Origin: a virus
Virus record (IMG/VR): IMGVR_UViG_3300046373_000092
Location: 1-64,000 of that record
Reading direction: 5' to 3' (one strand)
DNA length: 64,000 nt
Positions 24,807-33,162 of this stretch are shown piece by piece. The position numbers were made by a program, and so were the translations under genes. Below the pieces are notes generated by a model. The model was not told where the DNA came from. It saw nothing but the letters and a program-made list of their open reading frames with translations, and made no database searches. Each line of letters starts with the position of its first letter. Position 1 is the stretch's first letter.

Positions 24807-25733
24807 ATGAGTGGTTTAAACAAAGACAGGATTATTTTTGATCCAACTGATCCGACAGTTTCGGAAGACATTGGAGCCTACATTCGCGCAAGCGACGGCA
24901 CTCTAATTACACACACCAATGTTGGTGGAAAAGATGGGTTAGATGTTAACATCATAAATCCAATTACTGTAAATTCTGCATCTGATCGTGCAGAGGATTC
25001 AGCACACACTTCAGGAGATGTAGGATCTTATATTCTAGCTGTAAGGCAGGATACGTTGACATCTTCTACATCGGCTGATGGAGATTATGCTTCATTTAAA
25101 GTGGATTCAGTAGGGTCCCTTTATACTCGCGACACTGGAGTAAAGGCAAGTTTAGATTCTGTAATTAAAACAGATAATGGAGCTTTCACAGATGGAGCTT
25201 CGATGGGGCTAGCTATGTTTGGGGTAGACGCTGCAAACACATACCAGCCGTTTAAATTAAACGCAGCAGGTGAGCTATTAGTAGCTGCAGATGTTTCAGT
25301 TACTACAGGTTCGGATAAAGTAGAGGACTCTGCTCACGCAAATGCGGACGTTGGTACTTACATTCTTTCTGTAAGAGAAGACACTCTAACAAGTTCTACT
25401 TCAGCTTCTGGAGATTATCAATCAATAAAAACAGACGCCCTAGGACGTATGTACACTAACGATGCTCACCAATCAATGTTAGTCACTCCTAAGTCTGTAA
25501 CAACTACAGCCTCTGCTTTAGTAGCTTCAAGTTTAGCAAATAGAAAACAAATTCTTGTTCAGAATATTTCAAGTAAGAACGTTTATCTTGGAACTTCAGC
25601 GGCTGTAACAGATGTTAACGGATTTAAGCTTGGAGCTGGTATGTCAATAGAATTAGATTTGGCAGCAGCGGTAGCATTGTTCGCTATTTCCGTAGGTGCT
25701 GCAGCAGACGTAAGAATAATTGAATTAGCATAA
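24807..25733 (+). CDS. Repeat-containing tail protein (308 aa)
   Basis: Two tandem repeats of about 50 residues are centred near 85 and 190. Each has S-D-x-x-EDSAH followed by DVG-S/T-YIL-x-VR-x-DTLTSSTSA and GDY. The C-terminal 70 residues (VQNISSKNVYLGTSAAV, AAADVRIIEL) form a domain shared with the protein at 25935-26246. TGGAGG precedes the ATG. It is likely a surface or fibre-associated structural protein. Confidence 0.65.
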   Translation: MSGLNKDRIIFDPTDPTVSEDIGAYIRASDGTLITHTNVGGKDGLDVNIINPITVNSASDRAEDSAHTSGDVGSYILAVRQDTLTSSTSADGDYASFKVDSVGSLYTRDTGVKASLDSVIKTDNGAFTDGASMGLAMFGVDAANTYQPFKLNAAGELLVAADVSVTTGSDKVEDSAHANADVGTYILSVREDTLTSSTSASGDYQSIKTDALGRMYTNDAHQSMLVTPKSVTTTASALVASSLANRKQILVQNISSKNVYLGTSAAVTDVNGFKLGAGMSIELDLAAAVALFAISVGAAADVRIIELA

Positions 25734-25740
25734 GGATTAT

Positions 25741-25938
25741 ATGGATAAAAAACAAGAAGCCGCATTAATTGATTCTACTTTAAAACTTCTTCGCAGAGGT
25801 AAATTCGAGTTGTCGGGAGATGAGGCTCTTGTTTTCCATTCCTGCTTTCAATATCTAGTTAAGAAACTAAATGATCTTAATAAACCAGAAGTAGTAATAT
25901 CTCCAGTTGTTGAACCAGTTAAGGGTAAGAAAAAATGA
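25741..25938 (+). CDS. Small helical protein in tail cluster (65 aa)
   Basis: The N-terminal two thirds is a helical, charged segment (EAALIDSTLKLLRRGKFELS) and the C-terminus is VVEPVKGKKK. AAGGAT precedes the ATG. It overlaps the next gene by four bases. It may be a small chaperone or accessory factor for the neighbouring tail proteins. Confidence 0.55.
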   Translation: MDKKQEAALIDSTLKLLRRGKFELSGDEALVFHSCFQYLVKKLNDLNKPEVVISPVVEPVKGKKK

Positions 25939-26246
25939 GCGGGTTAAACGGTGGAGCAGAATATGCAGATGTCTTTACTGACGGATACGTAGCTGGACCA
26001 ATTTCAGTTTCTACTACTCAAGTAGAGGCTAAAGTTGGAGCTACTCGATTTGCATTAAGAGAAAATCTTCGTATATTTAATAACAGCACTACTACTATTT
26101 ACTTTGGTCCGTCAGGAGTATCCTCTACAACAGGGGAGCCTCTTTTAAAAAATCAATGGGTAAATATTCCCATTGGAGATATTGCAGTATTCCTAATTAC
26201 AGCTTCTGGAACAGCGGCTGATGTTCGCATACAAGAGATGGGATAA
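25935..26246 (+). CDS. Small tail protein with shared C-terminal domain (103 aa)
   Basis: The body is paralogous to the last 70 residues of the protein at 24807-25733: an N-S-T-T-T-I-Y-F-G-P strand, a linker with G-E-P-L, and a GTAADVRIQEMG ending against AAADVRIIELA. It may be a stand-alone copy of that domain. Its stop overlaps the next start. Confidence 0.6.
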   Translation: MSGLNGGAEYADVFTDGYVAGPISVSTTQVEAKVGATRFALRENLRIFNNSTTTIYFGPSGVSSTTGEPLLKNQWVNIPIGDIAVFLITASGTAADVRIQEMG

Positions 26247-26707
26247 TGAGTAGAGTAGAAAAATCTGCAGTAGCTGGAAGCGTGCCTTTTGACAATTCGA
26301 CTAATGGGTTCACCTCTACTGATGTACAAGGAGCTATAGAAGAAATAGGAGCATCCGCTTCCCCCGGCTTTTCTTTCTCTAGATCGGGAACTTCTAATGC
26401 AGGGACATATCTGCAAGTAGACGCCGTTCCCTCAAATCAAGCAGGAAGAATTGTTCCACTAAATACAGGATTTGTTACTGATGTATTTATATCTTGTCAG
26501 ACAGCTTCTACGTTTACTGTAGAGTTTCAAAAAAGAGTAGGAACTACTTTCACCACATTTCTAACTGTAACAGTAACTTCAGCAAGAAAATTAACTCAAA
26601 GTTTAACAGCTACTCCAGTTGCTCTGAACGATGAAATATGCGCAAGAATAGGCACAGGAAGTGTCTCCAACATTGTAGTTGGATTAATCATTCGCGGAGG
26701 AACGTAA
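26246..26707 (+). CDS. Tail-cluster protein (153 aa)
   Basis: The N-terminus carries VPFDNSTNGFTSTDVQGAIE, a recurring phage tail-fibre pattern (F-D-N-x-T-x-G-F-x-x-x-D-V-Q-x-A-I-E). The rest is a beta-rich domain (TVEFQKRVGTTFTTFLTVTV). It is likely a distal fibre subunit. The overlap with the next start is TAATG. Confidence 0.65.
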   Translation: MSRVEKSAVAGSVPFDNSTNGFTSTDVQGAIEEIGASASPGFSFSRSGTSNAGTYLQVDAVPSNQAGRIVPLNTGFVTDVFISCQTASTFTVEFQKRVGTTFTTFLTVTVTSARKLTQSLTATPVALNDEICARIGTGSVSNIVVGLIIRGGT

Positions 26708-27744
26708 TGGCTAAAATAGTAAAAAACACAACAGCATCAGCAATATTAGTTTCAGACACTGGAGTTAGTATTCCGGCAACCTCGTCTTACACGATACCGG
26801 GAGTGGATTACCCACTTTGGTCATACTCCTCTGATATAGTTACTCACATCGGATCAGGAGCCATAGTAATCAATGATGGATCTTTTGATTTATCTAAGGC
26901 AGATGGAATTAGTTTATTACAAGGTAATTTTAAGCAGTCTGATTTTATTCCCTCTTTAAAAACTAACGATAGATTGCGCGTAGATGTTAGCGGACTATCA
27001 ACTGATAATTTAGTAGAAGGTACAAACCAATTCTTCACAAATGAAAGAGCGCAGGATGCTGTGGGCAATAGTCTCTTAGATACGGCTTCAGTGGATTTTA
27101 CTTACGACGATGCAGGAAATAGTATTTCTGCGGCGGTCTTGCCGGCAGGAGTAAATCACAATGCACTATCAAACTACGTAGCTAATCAGCACATCGACCA
27201 CTCTGCTGTCAACGTCACCGCAGGCACTGGACTTACTGGAGGAGGAACCATAGCCGCCTCTAGAACTTTATCAATCTCCAATACTACGGTTACGGCAGCA
27301 GCTTATGGATCTTCATCTCAAGTACCGACCTACACAGTAAATGCCCAAGGACAATTGACAGCAGCGGCTAACGTCACAGTTGATAAATTATACGATCATT
27401 GGAACGGAACTACTCAATACAACGCCTCTCAGCTTCGTAAATATACAAATGTGGGAACAACCGATGCGAATGGAAGAGTTACTGTAAACTTAACTCAAAA
27501 CGGGCTAGTCGGAGGCACAGCACTCTTCTCTACTGTGTTTAGTGCTCAGGCAATTGGGGTAGATGGATCTGGGGTAGCAATCCAAGCAATCAACATGTTC
27601 GTAGAATCAATATCTGCCACACAAGTAGTTTTTAGAGCCACTAGAGGAACTTCAGTCGGAGTTCTGGTAGGTGGGACGATAATATCAATTCAATTCGCAG
27701 GAGCTGGCTATACAGTTTATGTGATAGTAGAAGGAGCAAAATAA
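26707..27744 (+). CDS. Tail fibre protein (345 aa)
   Basis: Starting at MAKIVKNTTAS, the protein contains the tail-fibre signature LVEGTNQFFTNERAQDAV near residue 100 and the repeated T-G-L-T-G-G-G-T-I motif near 180. A C-terminal beta domain (VVFRATRGTSVGVLVG) follows. A frame extension to 26638 overlaps the previous gene and lacks a binding site. It is the last long fibre gene of the cluster. Confidence 0.72.
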   Translation: MAKIVKNTTASAILVSDTGVSIPATSSYTIPGVDYPLWSYSSDIVTHIGSGAIVINDGSFDLSKADGISLLQGNFKQSDFIPSLKTNDRLRVDVSGLSTDNLVEGTNQFFTNERAQDAVGNSLLDTASVDFTYDDAGNSISAAVLPAGVNHNALSNYVANQHIDHSAVNVTAGTGLTGGGTIAASRTLSISNTTVTAAAYGSSSQVPTYTVNAQGQLTAAANVTVDKLYDHWNGTTQYNASQLRKYTNVGTTDANGRVTVNLTQNGLVGGTALFSTVFSAQAIGVDGSGVAIQAINMFVESISATQVVFRATRGTSVGVLVGGTIISIQFAGAGYTVYVIVEGAK

Positions 27745-27899
27745 TGACTAAACAAGAAAAACTAGACCAACTTTCAACACTTTTAGAAATACCCGGCAAC
27801 ACTACAAGAGTTATACGACACTTTTTACTTGCTGCATTGGGAAATATTGAAGATGACACCAAGTTAGATGCAATAATCGCTCTCCTATCTGTTGAATAA
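27744..27899 (+). CDS. Small helical protein (51 aa)
   Basis: The ATG overlaps the TAA stop of the preceding fibre gene (TAATG). The sequence MTKQEKLDQLSTLLEIPGN followed by a helix with IRHFLLAALGNIEDD suggests a two-helix protein. It ends the fibre operon segment before late promoter copy 7. The function is unknown. Confidence 0.6.
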   Translation: MTKQEKLDQLSTLLEIPGNTTRVIRHFLLAALGNIEDDTKLDAIIALLSVE

Positions 27900-27939
27900 T
27901 CAATAACATACATATTATTTTATGAGTAATATCCAGTAA

Positions 27940-27958
27940 TTAACAAATATATATGTAA
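27940..27958 (+). promoter_or_regulatory. Late promoter motif, copy 7
   Basis: The sequence is TTAACAAATATATATGTAA, about 27 bases before the gene at 27985. Confidence 0.65.
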
Positions 27959-27984
27959 CAGCCCCACTAAAGGAGAGGAGCCGA

Positions 27985-28353
27985 ATGGAAAAAGAATTCA
28001 AAGAAATGTTGATGAAGCGCATGCAGGAACAAGGAAAAGTTGATCCTAAAAAGCTTGAAGCAAAAGCTTCTATGATGAAAGAACTTTCTGACATGTTAGG
28101 AACTGACATGAAAGATAGCATCTCAAAAGGCATGAACAAAGTTACTGTAGCCTCGGATAGTCCAGAAGGCTTAGAAACTGGTTTAGATTTGGCTAAAAAA
28201 AAATTAAATGCTGAAGAGAACTCTGAAGACATGCCAGAAATGGAAGAGTCTGACGAAGAAAACTATTCAGATGATATGCCAGAATCAGATGATGCAGAAC
28301 TTGCTGAACTTGAAAAAAAGATTGCAGAATTAAAAGCTAAAAAATTAAAATAA
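27985..28353 (+). CDS. Acidic helical virion-associated protein (122 aa)
   Basis: The first 75 residues are basic-amphipathic and Met-rich (FKEMLMKRMQEQGKVDPKK). The following region is very acidic (EESDEENYSDDMPESDD) and the end is a Lys-rich helix. AGGAGAGGAG precedes the ATG. It could be a chaperone or assembly factor for the adaptor encoded next. No family is recognised. Confidence 0.6.
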   Translation: MEKEFKEMLMKRMQEQGKVDPKKLEAKASMMKELSDMLGTDMKDSISKGMNKVTVASDSPEGLETGLDLAKKKLNAEENSEDMPEMEESDEENYSDDMPESDDAELAELEKKIAELKAKKLK

Positions 28354-28369
28354 TATAAGGCGGTACTCC

Positions 28370-29335
28370 ATGGCTACAAGCGGGGCGCTCACCACTAAAA
28401 AACTCATAGCGTCTATTAAACGTAGATGTATGATTCCTACATCTCAAGATACATTCACGGATGCTGATTTGATTGACTTCTTAAATGAAGAAATGATGAT
28501 TGGCATTGTTCCTAAATTAATGCAGCTCAAAGAAGAATACTTAGTATTCGATGAGTACGTTAAAATAGAATCTAACACTTCAGCCTATACTGTTCCAGAA
28601 AGAGCTTTGGGAAGTAAACTAAGAGAAGCCTCTTACGTTGACAGTCTAGATCAAGGAACTGCTAATGCTAACGAATACGAGCTTACTCAGATCGGAGTAG
28701 ACGAGCGTTATTCACTAGCAAACAACACAATTGAAACTAGTAATTGGAAAAGATTTTACATGGAAGGATCAGACCTAGTTCTATTTCCAGATGTAGGATC
28801 TAACCCCTCTGGTTATATAAGATTTTTCTACCACATCCGCCCAGGCACATTAGTTGCCGACACTGAAGTTGCAGTAATCTCAAACATAGACAGAACTACT
28901 GGAGTTATTCTACTGGCTAACGCGCCAACTAAATTTCAAACTGGAAAGCAGTATGATTTCGTAAGAGCACGTTCGCCTCATAACATTATATCAATAGATA
29001 AAATGGCTAGTAACTACAGCACGGGTACTAAGACTATTCAATTTGCAATAGACGACATTCCCGCCAATCTTCAAGTTGGAGATTATATTTCTGCAGCAGG
29101 AGAGAGCTGTATTCCAAGCGTTCCCACAGAGCTTCACTCTATTCTTGCGCAACGTGTTGCGCAAAGGGTGTTGGAGTCTATTGGAGATACTCAAGGCTTA
29201 ACAAACGCTACCGCTAAGCTGGCAGAAATGGAATCTAACATGGCGATCATGCTCCAATCTCGCGTTGAAGGTGCTCCAAGAAAAGTAGTAAATAGAAACA
29301 ATACCATGAGAAGAAACGGTAGAGGATATTTCTAA
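28370..29335 (+). CDS. Head-to-tail adaptor (P22 gp4-like)
   Basis: The 321-residue protein begins with KKLIASIKRRCMIPTSQDTF and a DADLIDFLNEEM helix, typical of gp4/tail accessory factor-like adaptors that ring the portal. A beta-rich insert covers about residues 50-230 and the C-terminus is helical (ILAQRVAQRVLESIGD). It overlaps by one base with the long hub protein, the expected order adaptor then stabilisation protein. Confidence 0.75.
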   Translation: MATSGALTTKKLIASIKRRCMIPTSQDTFTDADLIDFLNEEMMIGIVPKLMQLKEEYLVFDEYVKIESNTSAYTVPERALGSKLREASYVDSLDQGTANANEYELTQIGVDERYSLANNTIETSNWKRFYMEGSDLVLFPDVGSNPSGYIRFFYHIRPGTLVADTEVAVISNIDRTTGVILLANAPTKFQTGKQYDFVRARSPHNIISIDKMASNYSTGTKTIQFAIDDIPANLQVGDYISAAGESCIPSVPTELHSILAQRVAQRVLESIGDTQGLTNATAKLAEMESNMAIMLQSRVEGAPRKVVNRNNTMRRNGRGYF

Positions 29336-32300
29336 TGTCTCAATACTTAAACTTAAACCCAAAAGGTTTATTTACATACTACAATAACCTATCGGAGGTT
29401 TCTCCGGGAGCCCTTCTGAAGGGAACTAATACCGTTTTAAATAGAAACGGAGTTATTAATCCTAGACGTGGTATAAAGTATTACGGTCCTACTCTGCCGA
29501 ATCTTGCTGATAGAGCAAAGCAATTAATGCAATATAAAGATACCCTCATCCGCCACGTTAATGATAAATTAGCGTTTGAAGTCGGAGCTGGAGTATTTAC
29601 TGATTTTGAAGGTGACTTTACAGAAGTAATTACTGGAGAAAGAACAAAGTATTTAGAAAATAAGGGTAACTTATATTTCACATCGTCAGAAGGAGTTCAA
29701 AAGATTTCTGTAAAGGACGCTAGTGAATTTGGAGATGCAGTAATTACACAAACAGGGGCTCCGGCTGCTTTGGGTGGATACGCTCTTCCAAACTATTCGA
29801 CATTAGGATTTTTAAATCTTGGGTCACAAGTTCCATACCAAGTTACATGGTCTATAAAAGATGCAAATAATTTACTTATAGAAGGAGTTCCTTCGGAAAT
29901 AATTGTTTGTAAAAATGAATCTCCAACCTCAGATGTTTCTGTAGACCTAACAGTTCAGATTCCTTCTGGAGTAAATGAAGATTATATTTTAAGAATATAC
30001 AGAGCCGAGCAGTCTCTCTTAACAGATCCACTCAAAGTAACTTATAATTTAGTATTCGAAGGTAATCCGGAGACAGTAGATATTATTTTAGGATATATCA
30101 CATACACTGATTTTGTTAACGAATCTTTTAGAAATGCGGGGGAGCCTCTTTACACAAACGCTACTTCAGAGGGTATTTCTCAAGCTAACTATAGACCTCC
30201 AAGTGCTCGTGACATTGAACTATTCAATAACTCCGTATTCTATGCAAATACCAGAGAAGCTCACCAAAAAAACTTTTCAATGATTACGTCAGAAGATTTA
30301 CTTGCAACTACTAAAATTACGATTGCGGATAATGATGGCACATACACTGTCCAATTTAGAGGACAAACGGAACAATCTACTATAGTTGTTCAACAGTCTA
30401 GTTTAATTACTGACCATTCCTTTTTCTTGGTAAACTCAGCAAATAATGAAAGAAGATATTTTGTATGGTTCGATAAAAGTGGAGATAATATTACTCCAGA
30501 ATATCCAGAACACGTAGGAAGATTCCCTCTTCGCATTGACGTATCTACTCCAATGACGGCAATTCAAGTTGGAACTGAAATCGAAAATACATTAGCCAAT
30601 TTACTAGACTTTGCAGTAACTAGTTTGCTGGGAATTGTATCCTTTTTCAATCTTTATAATGGATATGCCGATGCTACCGCAGACAGCGTAGGGCAGCCTA
30701 CTAACTTTACATTCACGACTTTGCAACAAGGTTTAGGACAAGATGCAAGTTTAGGCTTCGCATTACTAAGTAACAAAACTACAGACGCAGAAAGAATCGC
30801 AGAAATGACTAAAAGTTTAGTAGATACCTTTACTCAGATGCAGAATAAATATATCGTAAAATATACGAGTACTTTTGATAGCATTCCTGGTATATTCTCA
30901 GTCATGTCTTCAAGTTTAGTGGATATGCCGTTCTACATCACCACAAATGAATTCGACGCCTCAACTTCGTTTAGTCCAGCCCTAAATGTTGCATTTACTA
31001 ACACTACAGCTACGGTAAGTCCTTTGGCGTGTACTCTAACAACTTCAGCCCCGCATGGTTTAGTAGTTGGAGATAAAGTTTTCATCTATAACTTCAAAAC
31101 TAATACTTCCACAGTTAGCGGTCAATACACAGTTACAGCGGTTCCGACTTCTACTACATATACAATTAATTTGACTATACTAAGCTTACTTAGCGCGGGG
31201 TTTGTTACTAAAGCCGCTGGAGCTAGTGAGAACAACGCTACAATCAATAGCTTATATTTTTCTAAAGATAATCAGCCAGAGTCTGTTCCTTTAGTTAATC
31301 AAATTTTAGTGGGGTCTTCAGATGCTCCAATCTTAAGAATTAAGGCTCTCAGAGAATCCCTATTTATTTTTAAGACCGACGGGCTATTCCGCCTAAGCGG
31401 GTTCAGTGCGAGTGATTTCGTAGTACAGTTATTCGACAACACAGTAATCTTAAAATGCCCGGACAGTGTAGCTAGTTTGAGCAACGAGATCTACTGCTTT
31501 GCTAATCAGGGAGTCGTAAAGATTTCTGAGGTTGGAAAAGACGTAATATCTAAGCCAATCTACGACAAGTTAATCCCATTCATCACTACTAACACTAATC
31601 TAGCGAAGGCTACGTTTGGGGTGGCATATGAATCGGATAGATCGTACATTCTGTTTACGGTTAAGTCTAAATTAGATACTACTTCTACAGTGGCGTATCG
31701 CTACAATGTGGACACAGATTCTTGGACTGACTGGGATGTACACAAGACTTGTGGGATCTTAAAACAACTAGACGATAAACTTTATTTTGGTTCAGCCATT
31801 GCCAATACACTTGAGCAGGAAAGAAAGGACTTTAACAGGTTCGACTATGCTGACAGAGAAATTATTCTAAGCTTAGCAGCCTCTTCATTAACTGGCAACA
31901 TAATCAAGCCTTCTAATTTTGAAACAGTTGCTGTTAACGATGTTATTACTCAAACTCAGTATGTAACACTTTACCAATTTAACCAATTGTTAAAAAAATT
32001 AGATCTAGACAATGGAATAAACAGCTACAGCTTTTTTGCAAACTTAGCAGCAGCCCCAGGAGGAAACCTTTCTTCTTATTTTACTTCTTTAGTAACTAGA
32101 TTGAATATTCAAGACACGAATCCGTTTGTAGATACTCATGGAAATACTTCGTATGTGTTCAATGGATCGAGTGATTTTGCATCTATCCAAACTCAATACA
32201 ATGCAGTTATAGATAGATTAAATGAATCTCCAACGTTGTTTCTGAGCAACTACGCTAAGTCGCTAACTACGACATTACAAGAAGCTATTGTCTTAGAAAA

Positions 32301-32757
32301 AGACACAACCCTAAAGCAATTTACATTAGAGAAAAGTCCTTCGTTCATTCAAGGTCCAATCTTAATTTATAAGGGAATTAATACAGAGATTGAATTTGTT
32401 CCTCAACATGGAGGAGATCCTTCAACTTTAAAACAATTTAGCAGCGGTACGATCCTTCTTGAAAATAGAAGCTTTTATTCTGCTTACGTAGGGTTTAACA
32501 GTGACCTAAGTGTGAACTACGACAACGTACTCATTTCTCCAGTATCATACGGTAATTGGGGAGATTTTACTTGGGGAACTGGCGCTATCTGGGGCGGTCA
32601 AGGAGATCGTGCTCCACTAAGAACTTATATCCCTGCTAAGAAGCAAAGATGTAGATTTATTGGAGCTAGATTCTCTCACGGGATTGCATTGCAGTCATTT
32701 TCACTATATGGACTTAGCTTGACGTTTACCGTTAGTAGCGAAAGAGCGTATAAATAA
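29335..32757 (+). CDS. Tail tube/hub stabilisation protein (P22 gp10-like), 1140 aa
   Basis: The N-terminus LNPKGLFTYYNNLSEVSPGA, then GVINPRRGIKYYG, is the signature of the tail-hub/stabilisation family (P22 gp10, T7 gp12-type function). Near residue 360 is a VW-type domain (YFVWFDKSG) shared with the protein at 23442. A beta-propeller-like middle includes TDGLFRLSG near 680, and the final domain has the WGDFTWGTGAIWGG aromatic stretch. It would close the portal channel and anchor the fibres. Confidence 0.8.
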   Translation: MSQYLNLNPKGLFTYYNNLSEVSPGALLKGTNTVLNRNGVINPRRGIKYYGPTLPNLADRAKQLMQYKDTLIRHVNDKLAFEVGAGVFTDFEGDFTEVITGERTKYLENKGNLYFTSSEGVQKISVKDASEFGDAVITQTGAPAALGGYALPNYSTLGFLNLGSQVPYQVTWSIKDANNLLIEGVPSEIIVCKNESPTSDVSVDLTVQIPSGVNEDYILRIYRAEQSLLTDPLKVTYNLVFEGNPETVDIILGYITYTDFVNESFRNAGEPLYTNATSEGISQANYRPPSARDIELFNNSVFYANTREAHQKNFSMITSEDLLATTKITIADNDGTYTVQFRGQTEQSTIVVQQSSLITDHSFFLVNSANNERRYFVWFDKSGDNITPEYPEHVGRFPLRIDVSTPMTAIQVGTEIENTLANLLDFAVTSLLGIVSFFNLYNGYADATADSVGQPTNFTFTTLQQGLGQDASLGFALLSNKTTDAERIAEMTKSLVDTFTQMQNKYIVKYTSTFDSIPGIFSVMSSSLVDMPFYITTNEFDASTSFSPALNVAFTNTTATVSPLACTLTTSAPHGLVVGDKVFIYNFKTNTSTVSGQYTVTAVPTSTTYTINLTILSLLSAGFVTKAAGASENNATINSLYFSKDNQPESVPLVNQILVGSSDAPILRIKALRESLFIFKTDGLFRLSGFSASDFVVQLFDNTVILKCPDSVASLSNEIYCFANQGVVKISEVGKDVISKPIYDKLIPFITTNTNLAKATFGVAYESDRSYILFTVKSKLDTTSTVAYRYNVDTDSWTDWDVHKTCGILKQLDDKLYFGSAIANTLEQERKDFNRFDYADREIILSLAASSLTGNIIKPSNFETVAVNDVITQTQYVTLYQFNQLLKKLDLDNGINSYSFFANLAAAPGGNLSSYFTSLVTRLNIQDTNPFVDTHGNTSYVFNGSSDFASIQTQYNAVIDRLNESPTLFLSNYAKSLTTTLQEAIVLEKDTTLKQFTLEKSPSFIQGPILIYKGINTEIEFVPQHGGDPSTLKQFSSGTILLENRSFYSAYVGFNSDLSVNYDNVLISPVSYGNWGDFTWGTGAIWGGQGDRAPLRTYIPAKKQRCRFIGARFSHGIALQSFSLYGLSLTFTVSSERAYK

Positions 32758-33161
32758 TGGCTAAACTACAGACTAAAAAAATTAATGTAAACGACTTTTC
32801 TCCAGATGCTCGTCAGGATATAGCGAAGATTGCAAGGTCTTTAAACCCTTTTTTTGACGACGTGGAGAGAGCTTTTAGGAAGGGCTTGTCTGTGGAAGAC
32901 AACCTACCATTTCAATACATTACAGTAACTCTAGAAGTTGATGCAAACGGCAAGCCAAAACAGCAGGTAAGCACATCTTTTAACTTGACAAATTTGAAAG
33001 GCTGCGTTATAATTAATGCTAAAGCTGCCGATACTACTGTGTTCCCCACAGCCACGCCTTTTGCAAGTTTCAATACTTCAGGCTCTGTATTTACAGTAAC
33101 GAATGTTGCCGGTTTACCCGCAGATAAATCATTCACACTAACCCTTTTATTGATGGCGTAA
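32757..33161 (+). CDS. Small virion-associated protein (134 aa)
   Basis: It overlaps the preceding stop (TAATG). A helical N-terminal half (SPDARQDIAKIARSLNPFFD) precedes a beta-rich C-terminal half (FQYITVTLEVDANGKPKQQ). It is probably a minor tail or needle component because of its place behind the hub protein. I do not recognise the family. Confidence 0.6.
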   Translation: MAKLQTKKINVNDFSPDARQDIAKIARSLNPFFDDVERAFRKGLSVEDNLPFQYITVTLEVDANGKPKQQVSTSFNLTNLKGCVIINAKAADTTVFPTATPFASFNTSGSVFTVTNVAGLPADKSFTLTLLLMA

Positions 33162-33162
33162 T

